A stretch of 64,000 bases of DNA, taken from assembly GCF_000227685.2 (NCBI RefSeq), contig NZ_CP007029.1, positions 1,214,501 to 1,278,500 on the forward strand, written 5' to 3'. The first letter of the stretch is position 1. Each line of letters begins with the position of its first letter. The stretch comes from Thioalkalivibrio paradoxus ARh 1. GTDB taxonomy: Bacteria > Pseudomonadota > Gammaproteobacteria > Ectothiorhodospirales > Ectothiorhodospiraceae. Both the position numbers and the translations under genes were made by a program. Positions 39,104 through 48,559 of this stretch are shown here, one piece after another. Below the pieces are notes generated by a model. That model was not told the DNA's origin. It saw nothing but the letters and a program-made list of their open reading frames with translations, and made no database searches.

Positions 39104-39190
39104 ATGCGGGTCTAGGTAGTTTTCACGCCGGAGGCCGAGGCCCAGCTGCTTTCTCATTACCGGTTCATCGCCGGGCGCGACGCCAGCCAT
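39104..39190 (+). pseudogene. ParE toxin, broken
   Basis: The frame from ATG 39104 reads MRV, then a TAG stop at 39113-39115, then VVFTPEAEAQLLSHYRFIAG, the N-terminal helix pair of ParE (VxxTPEAEAQLxxLYxYIA). After about 39190 the similarity ends in a TAGGAGCG-like repeat half. Both the early stop and the missing C-terminus inactivate the toxin. Confidence 0.8.
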
Positions 39191-39473
39191 GCGGGCGTTC
39201 GCGGGCTGGTCCCGTTCCTACGGGGATGGGGTGGTTTTGATAGGGGTCGGGGAGGGTCACCCCTTCCCGACCCCTATCGGGGGCGCAACCGGCGTGGCAG
39301 TCCATGCGCCGCTGGATCGCCACGGGGCTTCGCCCCTCGCGATGACGGGTGGGGGCTTCGCACCTCGCGATGACGGGTGGGGGCTTCGCACCTCGCGATG
39401 ACGGTGGTGGGGGGCGCTCCCGATGCCGGGAGGATGCGGGTTTGAGGGGCGGGGCTTCTGGGCGTTGGTGTGA
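39191..39473. repeat. Broken palindromic repeats
   Basis: One repeat unit runs from GGCGTGGCAGTCCATGCGCC (39290) to CTCGCGATGACGGGTGGG, followed by two extra right arms (GGGGCTTCGCACCTCGCGAT, twice). GGTCGGGGAGGGTCACCCCT around 39250 is a separate short palindrome. No gene is visible. Confidence 0.7.
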
Positions 39474-39514
39474 TTGACAACGGAAGTCGAATGTTGGAGC
39501 ATTTTACAACATTC
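39474..39514 (+). promoter_or_regulatory. Promoter/operator of the tumE-tumA operon
   Basis: TTGACA at 39474-39479 is a perfect -35 element. Downstream, GAATGTTG (39489-39496) and CAACATTC (39507-39514) are perfect inverted arms with a 10-base spacer that contains the likely -10 region (CATTTTA). Repression by the HTH antitoxin is inferred. Confidence 0.5.
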
Positions 39515-39522
39515 CTGCGGAA

Positions 39523-39795
39523 TTGCTGCTCCATGAGCGCCACCAGATCAGCCAGGATTCCTTCGCGGAGCTACGCGTCTGGCGGGTTCCCTCTCCGGTA
39601 CGCGGTTCCGCTCATGTGTACAAGTACAGCCTCGCCTACGTGGTCGCCGGGCAGTGCGTCTTGCGCTACGACAACGAGGCCGGGAAGGGAGACCACCGGC
39701 ACCTTGGGCCGAACGAGGTTGCTTATTCCTTCCGTGACCCAGCGCAGTTGTTGAACGATTTCTGGTCCGATGTCGATCGATGGAGGGCGCGATGA
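39523..39795 (+). CDS. TumE-like toxin (DUF6516)
   Basis: A 90-residue protein. LLHERHQISQDSFAELRVWR, then SAHVYKYSLAYVVAGQCVLR and YDNEAGKGDHRHLGPNEVAY match the DUF6516/TumE group (RVWxVPxPVxGSxHxxKYxL ... YDNExGKGDHRH). Only a TTG (39523) is available as a start in this frame after the upstream stop at 39475, which suggests either a weak start or a truncated N-terminus. It overlaps the HTH gene by 4 bases. Part of it is duplicated as a scrap at 26928. Confidence 0.75.
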   Translation: MLLHERHQISQDSFAELRVWRVPSPVRGSAHVYKYSLAYVVAGQCVLRYDNEAGKGDHRHLGPNEVAYSFRDPAQLLNDFWSDVDRWRAR

Positions 39796-40136
39796 TGAAC
39801 AAGGTAACGCTGACGGTCTCGTCCCGCGAGGCCGTGACCAACCGGACGCTGGCGGCCTTTCATGGGGAACCGCAGGGTGCCGTGATTTCCTTTGCATCGC
39901 CGGAACTGCTCTGGCAGACGTTGACCCGCAAGCGCTGGGAGTTGCTCAAGGCCATGACGGGTCGTGGCCCGATGACGATCCGCGCGCTGTCTCGTGAGCT
40001 AGGCCGGGATGTGAAGGGCGTGCACGGAGACGTGCATGCGCTCCTTGATGCGGGTGTTCTGGATCGAACCGAGGAGGGGCGGATCCTGTTCCCTTACGAT
40101 GCCGTGCGCGTCGATTTCGAGCTGGAAGCAGCCTGA
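39792..40136 (+). CDS. HTH antitoxin of the HVO_A0114 family (TumA-like)
   Basis: A 114-residue protein from ATG 39792. VISFASPELLWQTLTRKRWE, then LLKAMTGRGPMTIRALSREL and GRDVKGVHGDVHALLDAGVL, is a winged helix-turn-helix with the GRDVKxVHxDVxxLxxxGL signature. It regularly follows TumE-type genes and serves as antitoxin and repressor. The end VRVDFELEAA and its flank recur as a scrap at 33166-33222. Confidence 0.85.
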   Translation: MMNKVTLTVSSREAVTNRTLAAFHGEPQGAVISFASPELLWQTLTRKRWELLKAMTGRGPMTIRALSRELGRDVKGVHGDVHALLDAGVLDRTEEGRILFPYDAVRVDFELEAA

Positions 40137-40174
40137 ATCGCCCGGCCACGGGTCAGACTCCGGTTCGAAGCCCC

Positions 40175-40513
40175 TCAGCCCGGAGAGTGTGTCTTGAGCC
40201 AATCGCGCAATGCCGCGTTCATGCGCGTTTGCCAACCGGGACCGCTGGCACGGAAAGCGGCGGCGATTTTCTGATCCAATCGTATGGTGGTCGACGTTTT
40301 CCGGCTACCCGCCGGGCGTCCGCGTCATCTGCGGTCGGCCGCGATTCCGGCCTTCATCGCTTCGGCGGTGAGCGGTCGGTCGTCGTCGTTCGTGCCGTCC
40401 CATACATAGGGCGTTTGGGCGCGGACTTTCTCGAGGTCGGTCCGGCTTTCGCCACGCTGAATCGCAGCGCGCATTTCGTCAGGAGTTGTCGTAGTCATTT
40501 TCGAGCCAGCCAT
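40175..40513 (-). pseudogene. BrnA antitoxin interrupted by an in-frame TGA
   Basis: From ATG 40513 (or 40498) the frame reads MTTTTPDEMRAAIQRGESRT and LTAEAMKAGIAADRR, then a TGA at 40325-40327. It continues in the same frame as RGRPAGSRKTSTTIRLDQKI, then AFRASGPGWQTRMNAALRDW and a stop at 40175. The DNA-binding half, with the GPGWQTR signature, is thus separated from the toxin-binding half by one stop codon. Either the gene is dead, or the N-terminal half alone neutralises the toxin. Confidence 0.85.
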
Positions 40514-40778
40514 GGTAGGCGCTCCTCTCTTCCTGGCTCGCTGTACGGCAGCTAACGATCCGAAGCGCGCTGCCGCGCGCGGAGTGGACCACCGTGAGTA
40601 CGGCGAGCAGATCGAAAACGTATGCGAACGATTGTGTTCGCTTCTCTCCACATCGGACGCTTTGGACATCCAAACGGTAGGGGCTTTCCAACACGATCAC
40701 GGCATCGAGGAAGTCCAGTCCATGTTTGCGAAGGTTGGCCTGCCGCTTCGCCTCGTCCCAGAGAATGCGCGTCTCCAC
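40479..40778 (-). CDS. brnT: BrnT-family toxin (third copy)
   Basis: A 99-residue protein from GTG 40778. ILWDEAKRQANLRKHGLDFL is the canonical BrnT start (FxWDxxKxxxNxxKHGxxF), followed by LAVLTVVHSARGSALRIVSC and a final SQEERSAYHGWLEND. The frame is open upstream, but there it reads through a GTAGGGCGG repeat, so the GTG is preferred. It overlaps the interrupted brnA by 35 bases. An intact toxin beside a broken antitoxin is unusual. Confidence 0.85.
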   Translation of the reverse strand: METRILWDEAKRQANLRKHGLDFLDAVIVLESPYRLDVQSVRCGEKRTQSFAYVFDLLAVLTVVHSARGSALRIVSCRTASQEERSAYHGWLENDYDNS

Positions 40779-41089
40779 GCACCCGTACGCCGTTCGGCGG
40801 ATGACGCTGGCGCTCTTCCGCCCTACCCGTGCTCGCGATGGATCGTGGAACCAGCGGGAATCGTGCGCGGCCGCCCCGTAGGGCGGAAAAGGCCGAAGGC
40901 CGTCATCCGCCATCCGGCGCCAGGGTGGCCGCAGGCCCCCGGGGCCGCGCGCCACGTTCTTTCACGTCAATCCTCGTGGCCCTCCTCTTCCCCAGAGGGG
41001 AGGGGGGCTGCACGCATACCACTGCGAGTCCCGGAGGGGCGCGGCAGTCCATTGCGGGGCGCGCACCATGCTGCGCTTGAGGGAGTGTT
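40779..41089. repeat. GTAGGGCGG-family element and repeat scrap
   Basis: CGTACGCCGTTCGGCGGATG, ACGCTGGCGCTCTTCCGCCC, TACCCGTGCTCGCGATGGAT and TGCGCGGCCGCCCCGTAGGG match, in reverse orientation, the 93-base units at 48273-48512. The stretch 41022-41052 is a broken unit of the array repeat (CACTGCGAGTCCCGGAGGGG). Confidence 0.8.
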
Positions 41090-41165
41090 TGGAGCCGGCG
41101 ACAGGATTCGAACCCGCGACCCTCTGATTACAAATCAGATGCTCTACCAGCTGAGCTACACCGGC
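41090..41165 (-). tRNA. tRNA-Thr (anticodon TGT)
   Basis: Read on the minus strand, the acceptor stem GCCGGTG pairs with CGCCGGC. The anticodon arm is TCTGA-TTTGTAA-TCAGA, giving anticodon TGT. The T arm has GGTTCGAATCC, and the discriminator T is followed by an encoded CCA. 76 bases. Confidence 0.95.
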
Positions 41166-41482
41166 CGGACCTGGTGGGCGCCATCGGCGTTTGCAGCGGC
41201 ACGGGTGGCGTGCGTCGCGGCTGCCGCTGTGGGCCATTTGCCCCTTGCATGATAATCGCCGGTGGGTCCGGGTGCCAGATGACCCGGCCTGCTTGGCGCT
41301 ACGCCCTCACGTCTGTCACGAGGTTCTGTCGAGGCGCATGGGTGATGCCCGTGTCGATGCCTTGCGGTACCGGCCGGCGGCTTGGCGAGGCTCGGTTCGA
41401 CGATGGCGTTCTGAAGGCCGGTTCCGGCGGGGGCAGGGGGGATGCGCCAGCGCCAGAAACGGTCGGCGCTGGCCGTGTTCAG
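41166..41482. other. Spacer between two tRNA genes
   Basis: 317 bases without repeats or a recognised gene. It presumably holds the tRNA-Thr promoter; GATTATCATGC on the minus strand around 41250 is a weak -10 candidate. Confidence 0.4.
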
Positions 41483-41569
41483 TGGTGCCGGGAGCGAGAA
41501 TCGAACTCGCACTCTGTTGCCAGAACCGGATTTTGAGTCCGGCGCGTCTACCAGTTCCGCCATCCCGGC
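41483..41569 (-). tRNA. tRNA-Leu (anticodon CAA)
   Basis: Read on the minus strand, the acceptor GCCGGGA pairs with TCCCGGC, the anticodon arm CCGGA-CTCAAAA-TCCGG gives CAA, and a long variable arm follows. The T arm has GAGTTCGATTCTC and CCA is encoded. 87 bases, as expected for a class II tRNA. Confidence 0.95.
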
Positions 41570-41781
41570 GCGGGCCCGGAAGTGTACCGCAAAATCGGGC
41601 GCTGCAGTGATCCGGCCATCGCGGTTGGGCGGTGCTGCCGGCCGGCAACCCGAACCAGGGCGGTGGCCATCGGCCGCGGCAGGCCGGTTCGCGTTGCCGG
41701 CTGTGGCCGATCGCCGAACTCGGCCCACAGGTGCATATGGACGGGCGTATGGACCGCGGGGCCGTGGTAGCATCGCGCGCC

Positions 41782-43954
<2,173 letters not shown>

Positions 43955-44125
43955 TTCGGCCCGTCTTGAATCGCTGCCGGCTCCGAGAGCCTGCTCGAGC
44001 CCCGCGAGTTTCCCTTGCGGCGTGCCCGCAGCGGCGTCTCTCGGGCCGAAATCTGCATAGCGCGTGGCGCGCGGTTCGGCCGGTGGCGCGAAATCCATTC
44101 CGACCCTTTCGAACGGAGTAACCAG

Positions 44126-44455
44126 ATGGACTTTCTCATTTCCGCAGCCCATGCGCAGGAGGGCGGCGCCGCCGGTGGCGGCATGATCGAGTTCCTGATC
44201 ATGATCGCGATCTTCTTCGCGATCATGTACTTTCTGATCATCCGCCCGCAGAGCAAGCGGGCCAAGGAGCACCGCGCGATGGTCGAGGCCCTGTCGAAGG
44301 GCGACGAGATCGTGACCAACGGCGGTCTGCTCGCGAAAATCACCGAGGTGGGCGAGAACTTCGTGAAGGCCGACGTGGCCGATGGCGTCAACGTCATCAT
44401 CCAGCGCCAGTCGGTCGCCGCCGTTATGCCGAAAGGCACCATGAAAGACGTGTAA
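44126..44455 (+). CDS. yajC: Preprotein translocase subunit YajC
   Basis: A 109-residue membrane protein. A single transmembrane segment (EFLIMIAIFFAIMYFLII, about residues 23-40) precedes RPQSKRAKEHRAMVEALSKG, then DEIVTNGGLLAKITEVGENF, the YajC signature. It starts at ATG 44126 with CGGAGT upstream. It associates with SecDF, encoded directly downstream with a 9-base gap. Confidence 0.95.
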   Translation: MDFLISAAHAQEGGAAGGGMIEFLIMIAIFFAIMYFLIIRPQSKRAKEHRAMVEALSKGDEIVTNGGLLAKITEVGENFVKADVADGVNVIIQRQSVAAVMPKGTMKDV

Positions 44456-44464
44456 AGAACGCCG

Positions 44465-46330
44465 ATGCGCAACGCCTATCCTGTCTGGGTCTACGCCCTG
44501 ATCGTCCTGGCCATCTTCACGGGCGGCCTGTATGCATTGCCGAACATTTTCCCGGAAGACCCGGCAGTGCAGGTCGCCAATTCCCGGACCGGTGTGGTCG
44601 ACGAGAACGTCGCTTCGATCATCGATGTGATCCTCGGTGCCCAGGGGCTGACGCCGCACCAGATCGAGGAGCGCGATGGGCAGAAACTGCTGCGTTTCGA
44701 CAGCGCCGAGCGGCAGCTGCGCGCGGCCGACGTCCTGCGCGGTGCGCTGGATGACGACCATGTCGTGGCGTTGAGCCTGGCCCCGGCAACGCCGGAGTGG
44801 TTGCGCGCGATCAACGGCCGGCCGATGGCATTGGGGCTGGACCTGCGGGGCGGGGTGCACTTCCTGATGGAGGTGGATCTGAACGCGGTGATCGGAACGG
44901 CGATGGAACGCTACACCAACGAGTTCCGCGGCCGGCTGCGCGAGGAGCGCCTGTCGTTCGAGGAGATCGAACGCGGCGCCCGCGACCTCAGGATCCGCTT
45001 CGCCTCCGAACAGGATCGTGCGCAGGCGCTGACCTGGCTGCGCCGGAACTACCGCGGCGAACTCGAGTTCGTCGAGCGCGGCCAGGGCGCCGACAGCAGC
45101 CTCGAAGCTACGCTGGACGGCGAGCATCTGACCGAGTTGCGGCGTCTGGCGCTGCAGCAGAACATCTCGACGCTGCGCAAGCGCGTCGACGAGCTGGGGG
45201 TTGCCGAACCGATCATCGCGCAACAGGGCGAGAGCCGCATCGTGGTGCAGCTTCCCGGGGTGCAGGATACCGCCCGGGCGAAGGAAATCCTGGGTGCCAC
45301 CGCCACACTCGAGTTCCGCATGGTTGCGGAGGGTGAGGATGCCCGGGCGGCGGCCGAAACGGGCCGGGTTCCCACCGGCGCACGGCTCTATTACGAGCGT
45401 GACGGGGCGCCTGTGTTGCTGCAGCGGCGCGTGATGCTGACCGGGGACTACATCACCGGAGCCTCGTCCGGAATCGCTCAGGATACCGGCGGGCCGGCGG
45501 TGTTCATCAACCTGGACGGGCAGGGCGCGCGGATCTTTTCCCGGGTCACGGCCGAGAACGTCGGGCGGCTGATGGCCACGGTCTTCATCGAAACCCGCAC
45601 CGAGACCACCGAGGAGGACGGCGAGCTCGTGCGGCGGACCTCGCGCAGCGAAGAGGTCATCAACATCGCCCGCATCAACGAGCCTCTCGGCCGGCGGTTC
45701 CAGATCACGGGCCTCGAAAGCACGCGCGAGGCGCATAACCTCGCGTTGCTGTTGCGGGCCGGCGCGCTGGCGGCGCCGATGTCGATCGTGGAAGAACGCA
45801 CGGTGGGGCCGAGCCTCGGGCAGGAGAACATCGACCGGGGCATGCAGTCGGTGATCATCGGCTTCATCGCGGTAATGCTGTTCATGATTCTCTACTACCG
45901 CGTGTTCGGGCTGATCGCGAACTTCGCGCTGGCCTTGAACCTCGTGTTCATCGTGTCGATTCTGTCGATGCTCCAGGCCACGCTGACGCTTCCTGGAATC
46001 GCCGGTATCGTGCTGGTCGTCGGTATTGCGGTGGATGCTAACGTGCTGATTTTTGAGCGAATACGCGAGGAGCTGCGCAATGGGATGTCGCCGAAGGCGG
46101 CGATCTCCGGCGGCTACGAGCGGGCGTTCTCGACCATCGCGGATGCGAACGTGACTACCCTGATCGCCGCGGTGGTGCTGTTCCTGTTCGGCACCGGCCC
46201 GATCAAGGGATTCGCGATCACGCTGTCGATCGGGGTCGTGGTGTCGATGTTCACCGCGATCGTGGTCACGCGCGCCATCGTCAACCTGACCTACGGTCGC
46301 CAGCGGCGCATCACGCGGCTGGCGATCTAG
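44465..46330 (+). CDS. secD: Protein translocase subunit SecD
   Basis: A 621-residue inner-membrane protein that uses the proton gradient to help pull proteins through SecYEG. There is one N-terminal membrane segment, then the large periplasmic domain starting with MALGLDLRGGVHFLMEVDLN, containing QNISTLRKRVDELGVAEPII and AKEILGATATLEFRM. Five C-terminal membrane segments include LVVGIAVDANVLIFERIREE and the FLFGTGPIKGFAITLSIGV end. Length and order yajC-secD-secF are normal. Confidence 0.97.
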   Translation: MRNAYPVWVYALIVLAIFTGGLYALPNIFPEDPAVQVANSRTGVVDENVASIIDVILGAQGLTPHQIEERDGQKLLRFDSAERQLRAADVLRGALDDDHVVALSLAPATPEWLRAINGRPMALGLDLRGGVHFLMEVDLNAVIGTAMERYTNEFRGRLREERLSFEEIERGARDLRIRFASEQDRAQALTWLRRNYRGELEFVERGQGADSSLEATLDGEHLTELRRLALQQNISTLRKRVDELGVAEPIIAQQGESRIVVQLPGVQDTARAKEILGATATLEFRMVAEGEDARAAAETGRVPTGARLYYERDGAPVLLQRRVMLTGDYITGASSGIAQDTGGPAVFINLDGQGARIFSRVTAENVGRLMATVFIETRTETTEEDGELVRRTSRSEEVINIARINEPLGRRFQITGLESTREAHNLALLLRAGALAAPMSIVEERTVGPSLGQENIDRGMQSVIIGFIAVMLFMILYYRVFGLIANFALALNLVFIVSILSMLQATLTLPGIAGIVLVVGIAVDANVLIFERIREELRNGMSPKAAISGGYERAFSTIADANVTTLIAAVVLFLFGTGPIKGFAITLSIGVVVSMFTAIVVTRAIVNLTYGRQRRITRLAI

Positions 46331-46345
46331 TCCCGGAATCTATCC

Positions 46346-47293
46346 ATGCTGCCACATCTCAATTTCGCCGAATCGAACATCAACTTTCTGGGGCGCCGCA
46401 AGATCGCGATCGCCTTTTCGATCGTTCTGATCCTCGCGTCGGTGCTGCTGCTGGCCACGCGGGGCCTGAATTTCGGCATCGACTTCACCGGCGGCACGCT
46501 GGTCGAGGTCGGGTATCCCGACGCGGTGGAACTGGATCCGATCCGGCAGCAACTGGACGAAGGCGGCTTCGAGCGCGCGACGGTGGTGTATTTCGGCACG
46601 TCGCGGGACGTGCTGATTCGGTTGCCGCCGCGGGCCGACGATCCGGACCAGGCCGAACTGTCGAACCAGGTGCTGCGCGCGCTGGAAGCGGGTGGCCCCG
46701 ACGGCGTCGAACTGCGCCGGGTGGAATTCGTCGGCCCGGCGGTCGGCGAGGAACTGCGCGAGCAGGGCGGCCTGGCGATGATCTATGCGCTGTTCGGGAT
46801 CCTGATCTACGTGGCAGTGCGTTTCGAGTGGCGCTTCGCGGTGGGTTCGGTGCTGGCACTGGTGCACGACGTGACGCTGACGCTCGGTTTCTTCGCATTG
46901 ACGCAGATGGAGTTCGATCTCGCGGTGCTTGCGGCGGTACTCGCGGTAATCGGCTATTCGCTGAACGACACCATCGTCGTCTATGACCGAATACGCGAGA
47001 ACTTCCGGATATTGCGCAAGGAAGGCACCGAATTCGTGATGAACAACGCGGTAAACAAGACGCTGGCGCGGACCATCGTCACCAGTACCACCACCTTGCT
47101 GGTGCTGCTGGCGCTGTTCGTGCTCGGCGGTGCCGCGTTGAACAACTTCGCGATCGCGCTGATCGTTGGCGTGCTGGTCGGAACCTACTCGTCGATCTTC
47201 ATCGCCGCGGCGGCCGCGCTGATGCTCGGCGTCGACCGCAAGGTCCTGCTGCCGGTGAAGAAAGAAGGGGCCGAGCAGGAAGAGACGCCCTGA
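46346..47293 (+). CDS. secF: Protein translocase subunit SecF
   Basis: A 315-residue partner of SecD. INFLGRRKIAIAFSIVLILA is the first membrane segment, then FGIDFTGGTLVEVGYPDAVE, VEFVGPAVGEELREQG and VIGYSLNDTIVVYDRIRENF, with the conserved loop after NKTLARTIVTSTTTLLVLLA. The gene follows secD by 15 bases, so both are in one transcript with yajC. Confidence 0.97.
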   Translation: MLPHLNFAESNINFLGRRKIAIAFSIVLILASVLLLATRGLNFGIDFTGGTLVEVGYPDAVELDPIRQQLDEGGFERATVVYFGTSRDVLIRLPPRADDPDQAELSNQVLRALEAGGPDGVELRRVEFVGPAVGEELREQGGLAMIYALFGILIYVAVRFEWRFAVGSVLALVHDVTLTLGFFALTQMEFDLAVLAAVLAVIGYSLNDTIVVYDRIRENFRILRKEGTEFVMNNAVNKTLARTIVTSTTTLLVLLALFVLGGAALNNFAIALIVGVLVGTYSSIFIAAAAALMLGVDRKVLLPVKKEGAEQEETP

Positions 47294-47303
47294 TCGAAGG
47301 GCG
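47286..47303. terminator. Weak hairpin at the end of secF
   Basis: CGCCCT-GATCGA-AGGGCG overlaps the secF stop, between the convergent secF and suhB genes. There is no T-run, so termination here is uncertain. Confidence 0.3.
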
Positions 47304-47317
47304 CCGGCGCAATCGCG

Positions 47318-48124
47318 TCAGGAACCGGCGGTCGCGGTGTCGGCCGCCAGCGCCGCGCGCAGGCGCTGCAGCATGGCCTTCAGCACCTTCGGGTTTCCGG
47401 CGACCACGTCCCCGCGCCGGAACACATCGGGTTTGCCTTCCCAGTCGCTGACCAGGCCGCCGGCTTCCTGCACCAGCAGCACGCCGGCCGCGATGTCCCA
47501 GTCGCGCAGCCCCATCTCCCAGAAGCCGTCGAAGCGCCCGGCGGCGACGTAGGCCAGGTCCAGCGCGGCCGATCCCGGCCGGCGCACGCCCGCCGTGTCC
47601 GGGATCAGCGCGCGCAGCGTGGCCAGGTAACGGTCGAGGTTCTGCTCGTCCCGAAACGGGATTCCGGTGCCGAGCAGGGCGCCGTGAAGGTCCGCGCGCT
47701 GACCGACGCGGATGCGGCGGTCGTTCAGGAACGCGCCGCCGCCACGGCTTGCGGTAAACAGCTCCTCGCCGATCGGGTTGTAGACCACCGCCTGTTCCAG
47801 CCGGCCGCGATGCCGCAGTGCGATCGAGATCGCGAAATGCGGGACGCTGTGCAGGAAGTTGGTGGTGCCGTCCAGCGGGTCGATCACCCAGACGTAGTCG
47901 TCCCCGGCCTGGTGGCCGCCTTCCTCGGCGAGGATGCCGTGGTCGGGATAGGCCTGGCGCAGGATCTGCACGATCGTCTGCTCGGCCTGCAGGTCGACCT
48001 CGGTGACGAAGTCGTTGCGGGTCTTTTCGCGGATGCTGACCTTGTCCGGGCGGTCCCAGGCGCGCGTGGTCACGCGGCCCGCCGCGCGCGCGGCCTTGAT
48101 CGCGGTGTTCAGCATCGGATGCAT
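47318..48124 (-). CDS. suhB: Inositol-1-monophosphatase family protein
   Basis: A 268-residue protein from ATG 48124 (MHPMLNTAIKAARAAG). The metal-binding motifs EEGG, WVIDPLDGTTNFLHSVPHFA and the second metal site LRDWDIAAGVLLVQEAGG are intact, and GSAALDLAYVAAGRFDGFWE is typical of the SuhB group. It hydrolyses inositol phosphate or related substrates; SuhB also affects ribosomal RNA transcription in E. coli. It is convergent with secF. The longer frame upstream reads into a repeat region. Confidence 0.93.
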   Translation of the reverse strand: MHPMLNTAIKAARAAGRVTTRAWDRPDKVSIREKTRNDFVTEVDLQAEQTIVQILRQAYPDHGILAEEGGHQAGDDYVWVIDPLDGTTNFLHSVPHFAISIALRHRGRLEQAVVYNPIGEELFTASRGGGAFLNDRRIRVGQRADLHGALLGTGIPFRDEQNLDRYLATLRALIPDTAGVRRPGSAALDLAYVAAGRFDGFWEMGLRDWDIAAGVLLVQEAGGLVSDWEGKPDVFRRGDVVAGNPKVLKAMLQRLRAALAADTATAGS

Positions 48125-48205
48125 GGGCACATCTCCGGTACGGCAGCAGGGATCGGGCCGCGAACGATACACAAGCCCGCCCGGAAGGGAAAGCGGCCCG
48201 CGCAT

Positions 48206-48512
48206 CGCCGGAATGGCGGATGACGGCCTTCGGCCTCTTCCGCCCTACGGGACTGGTTCCACGATCCATCGCGAGCACGGGTAGGGCGGAAGAGCGCCAA
48301 CGTCATCCGCCGAACGGCGTACGGGGCGGCCGCGCACGATTCCCGGTGGTTCCACGATCCATGGCGAGCACGGGTAGGGCGGAAGAGCGCCAGCGTCATC
48401 CGCCGAACGGCGTCCGGGGCGGCCGCGCACGATTCCCGGTGGTTCCACGATCCATCGCGAGCACGGGTAGGGCGGAAGAGCGCCAGCGTCATCCGCCGAA
48501 CGGCGTATGAGG
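48206..48512. repeat. Tandem 93-base units of the GTAGGGCGG family
   Basis: Three direct repeats begin at GAGCACGGGTAGGGCGGAAG, at 48273, 48366 and 48459. Each unit contains AGCGTCATCCGCCGAACGGC, GGGGCGGCCGCGCACGATTC and GGTGGTTCCACGATCCAT. An inverted half (GGCGGATGACGGCCTTCGGC, CTCTTCCGCCCTAC) precedes them at 48212. This fills the gap between suhB and the following gene. Confidence 0.88.
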
Positions 48513-48559
48513 CGGCCGTGCGGCGGGTCCGACGCAGTACGCTCATCGTGACTGAGGCG

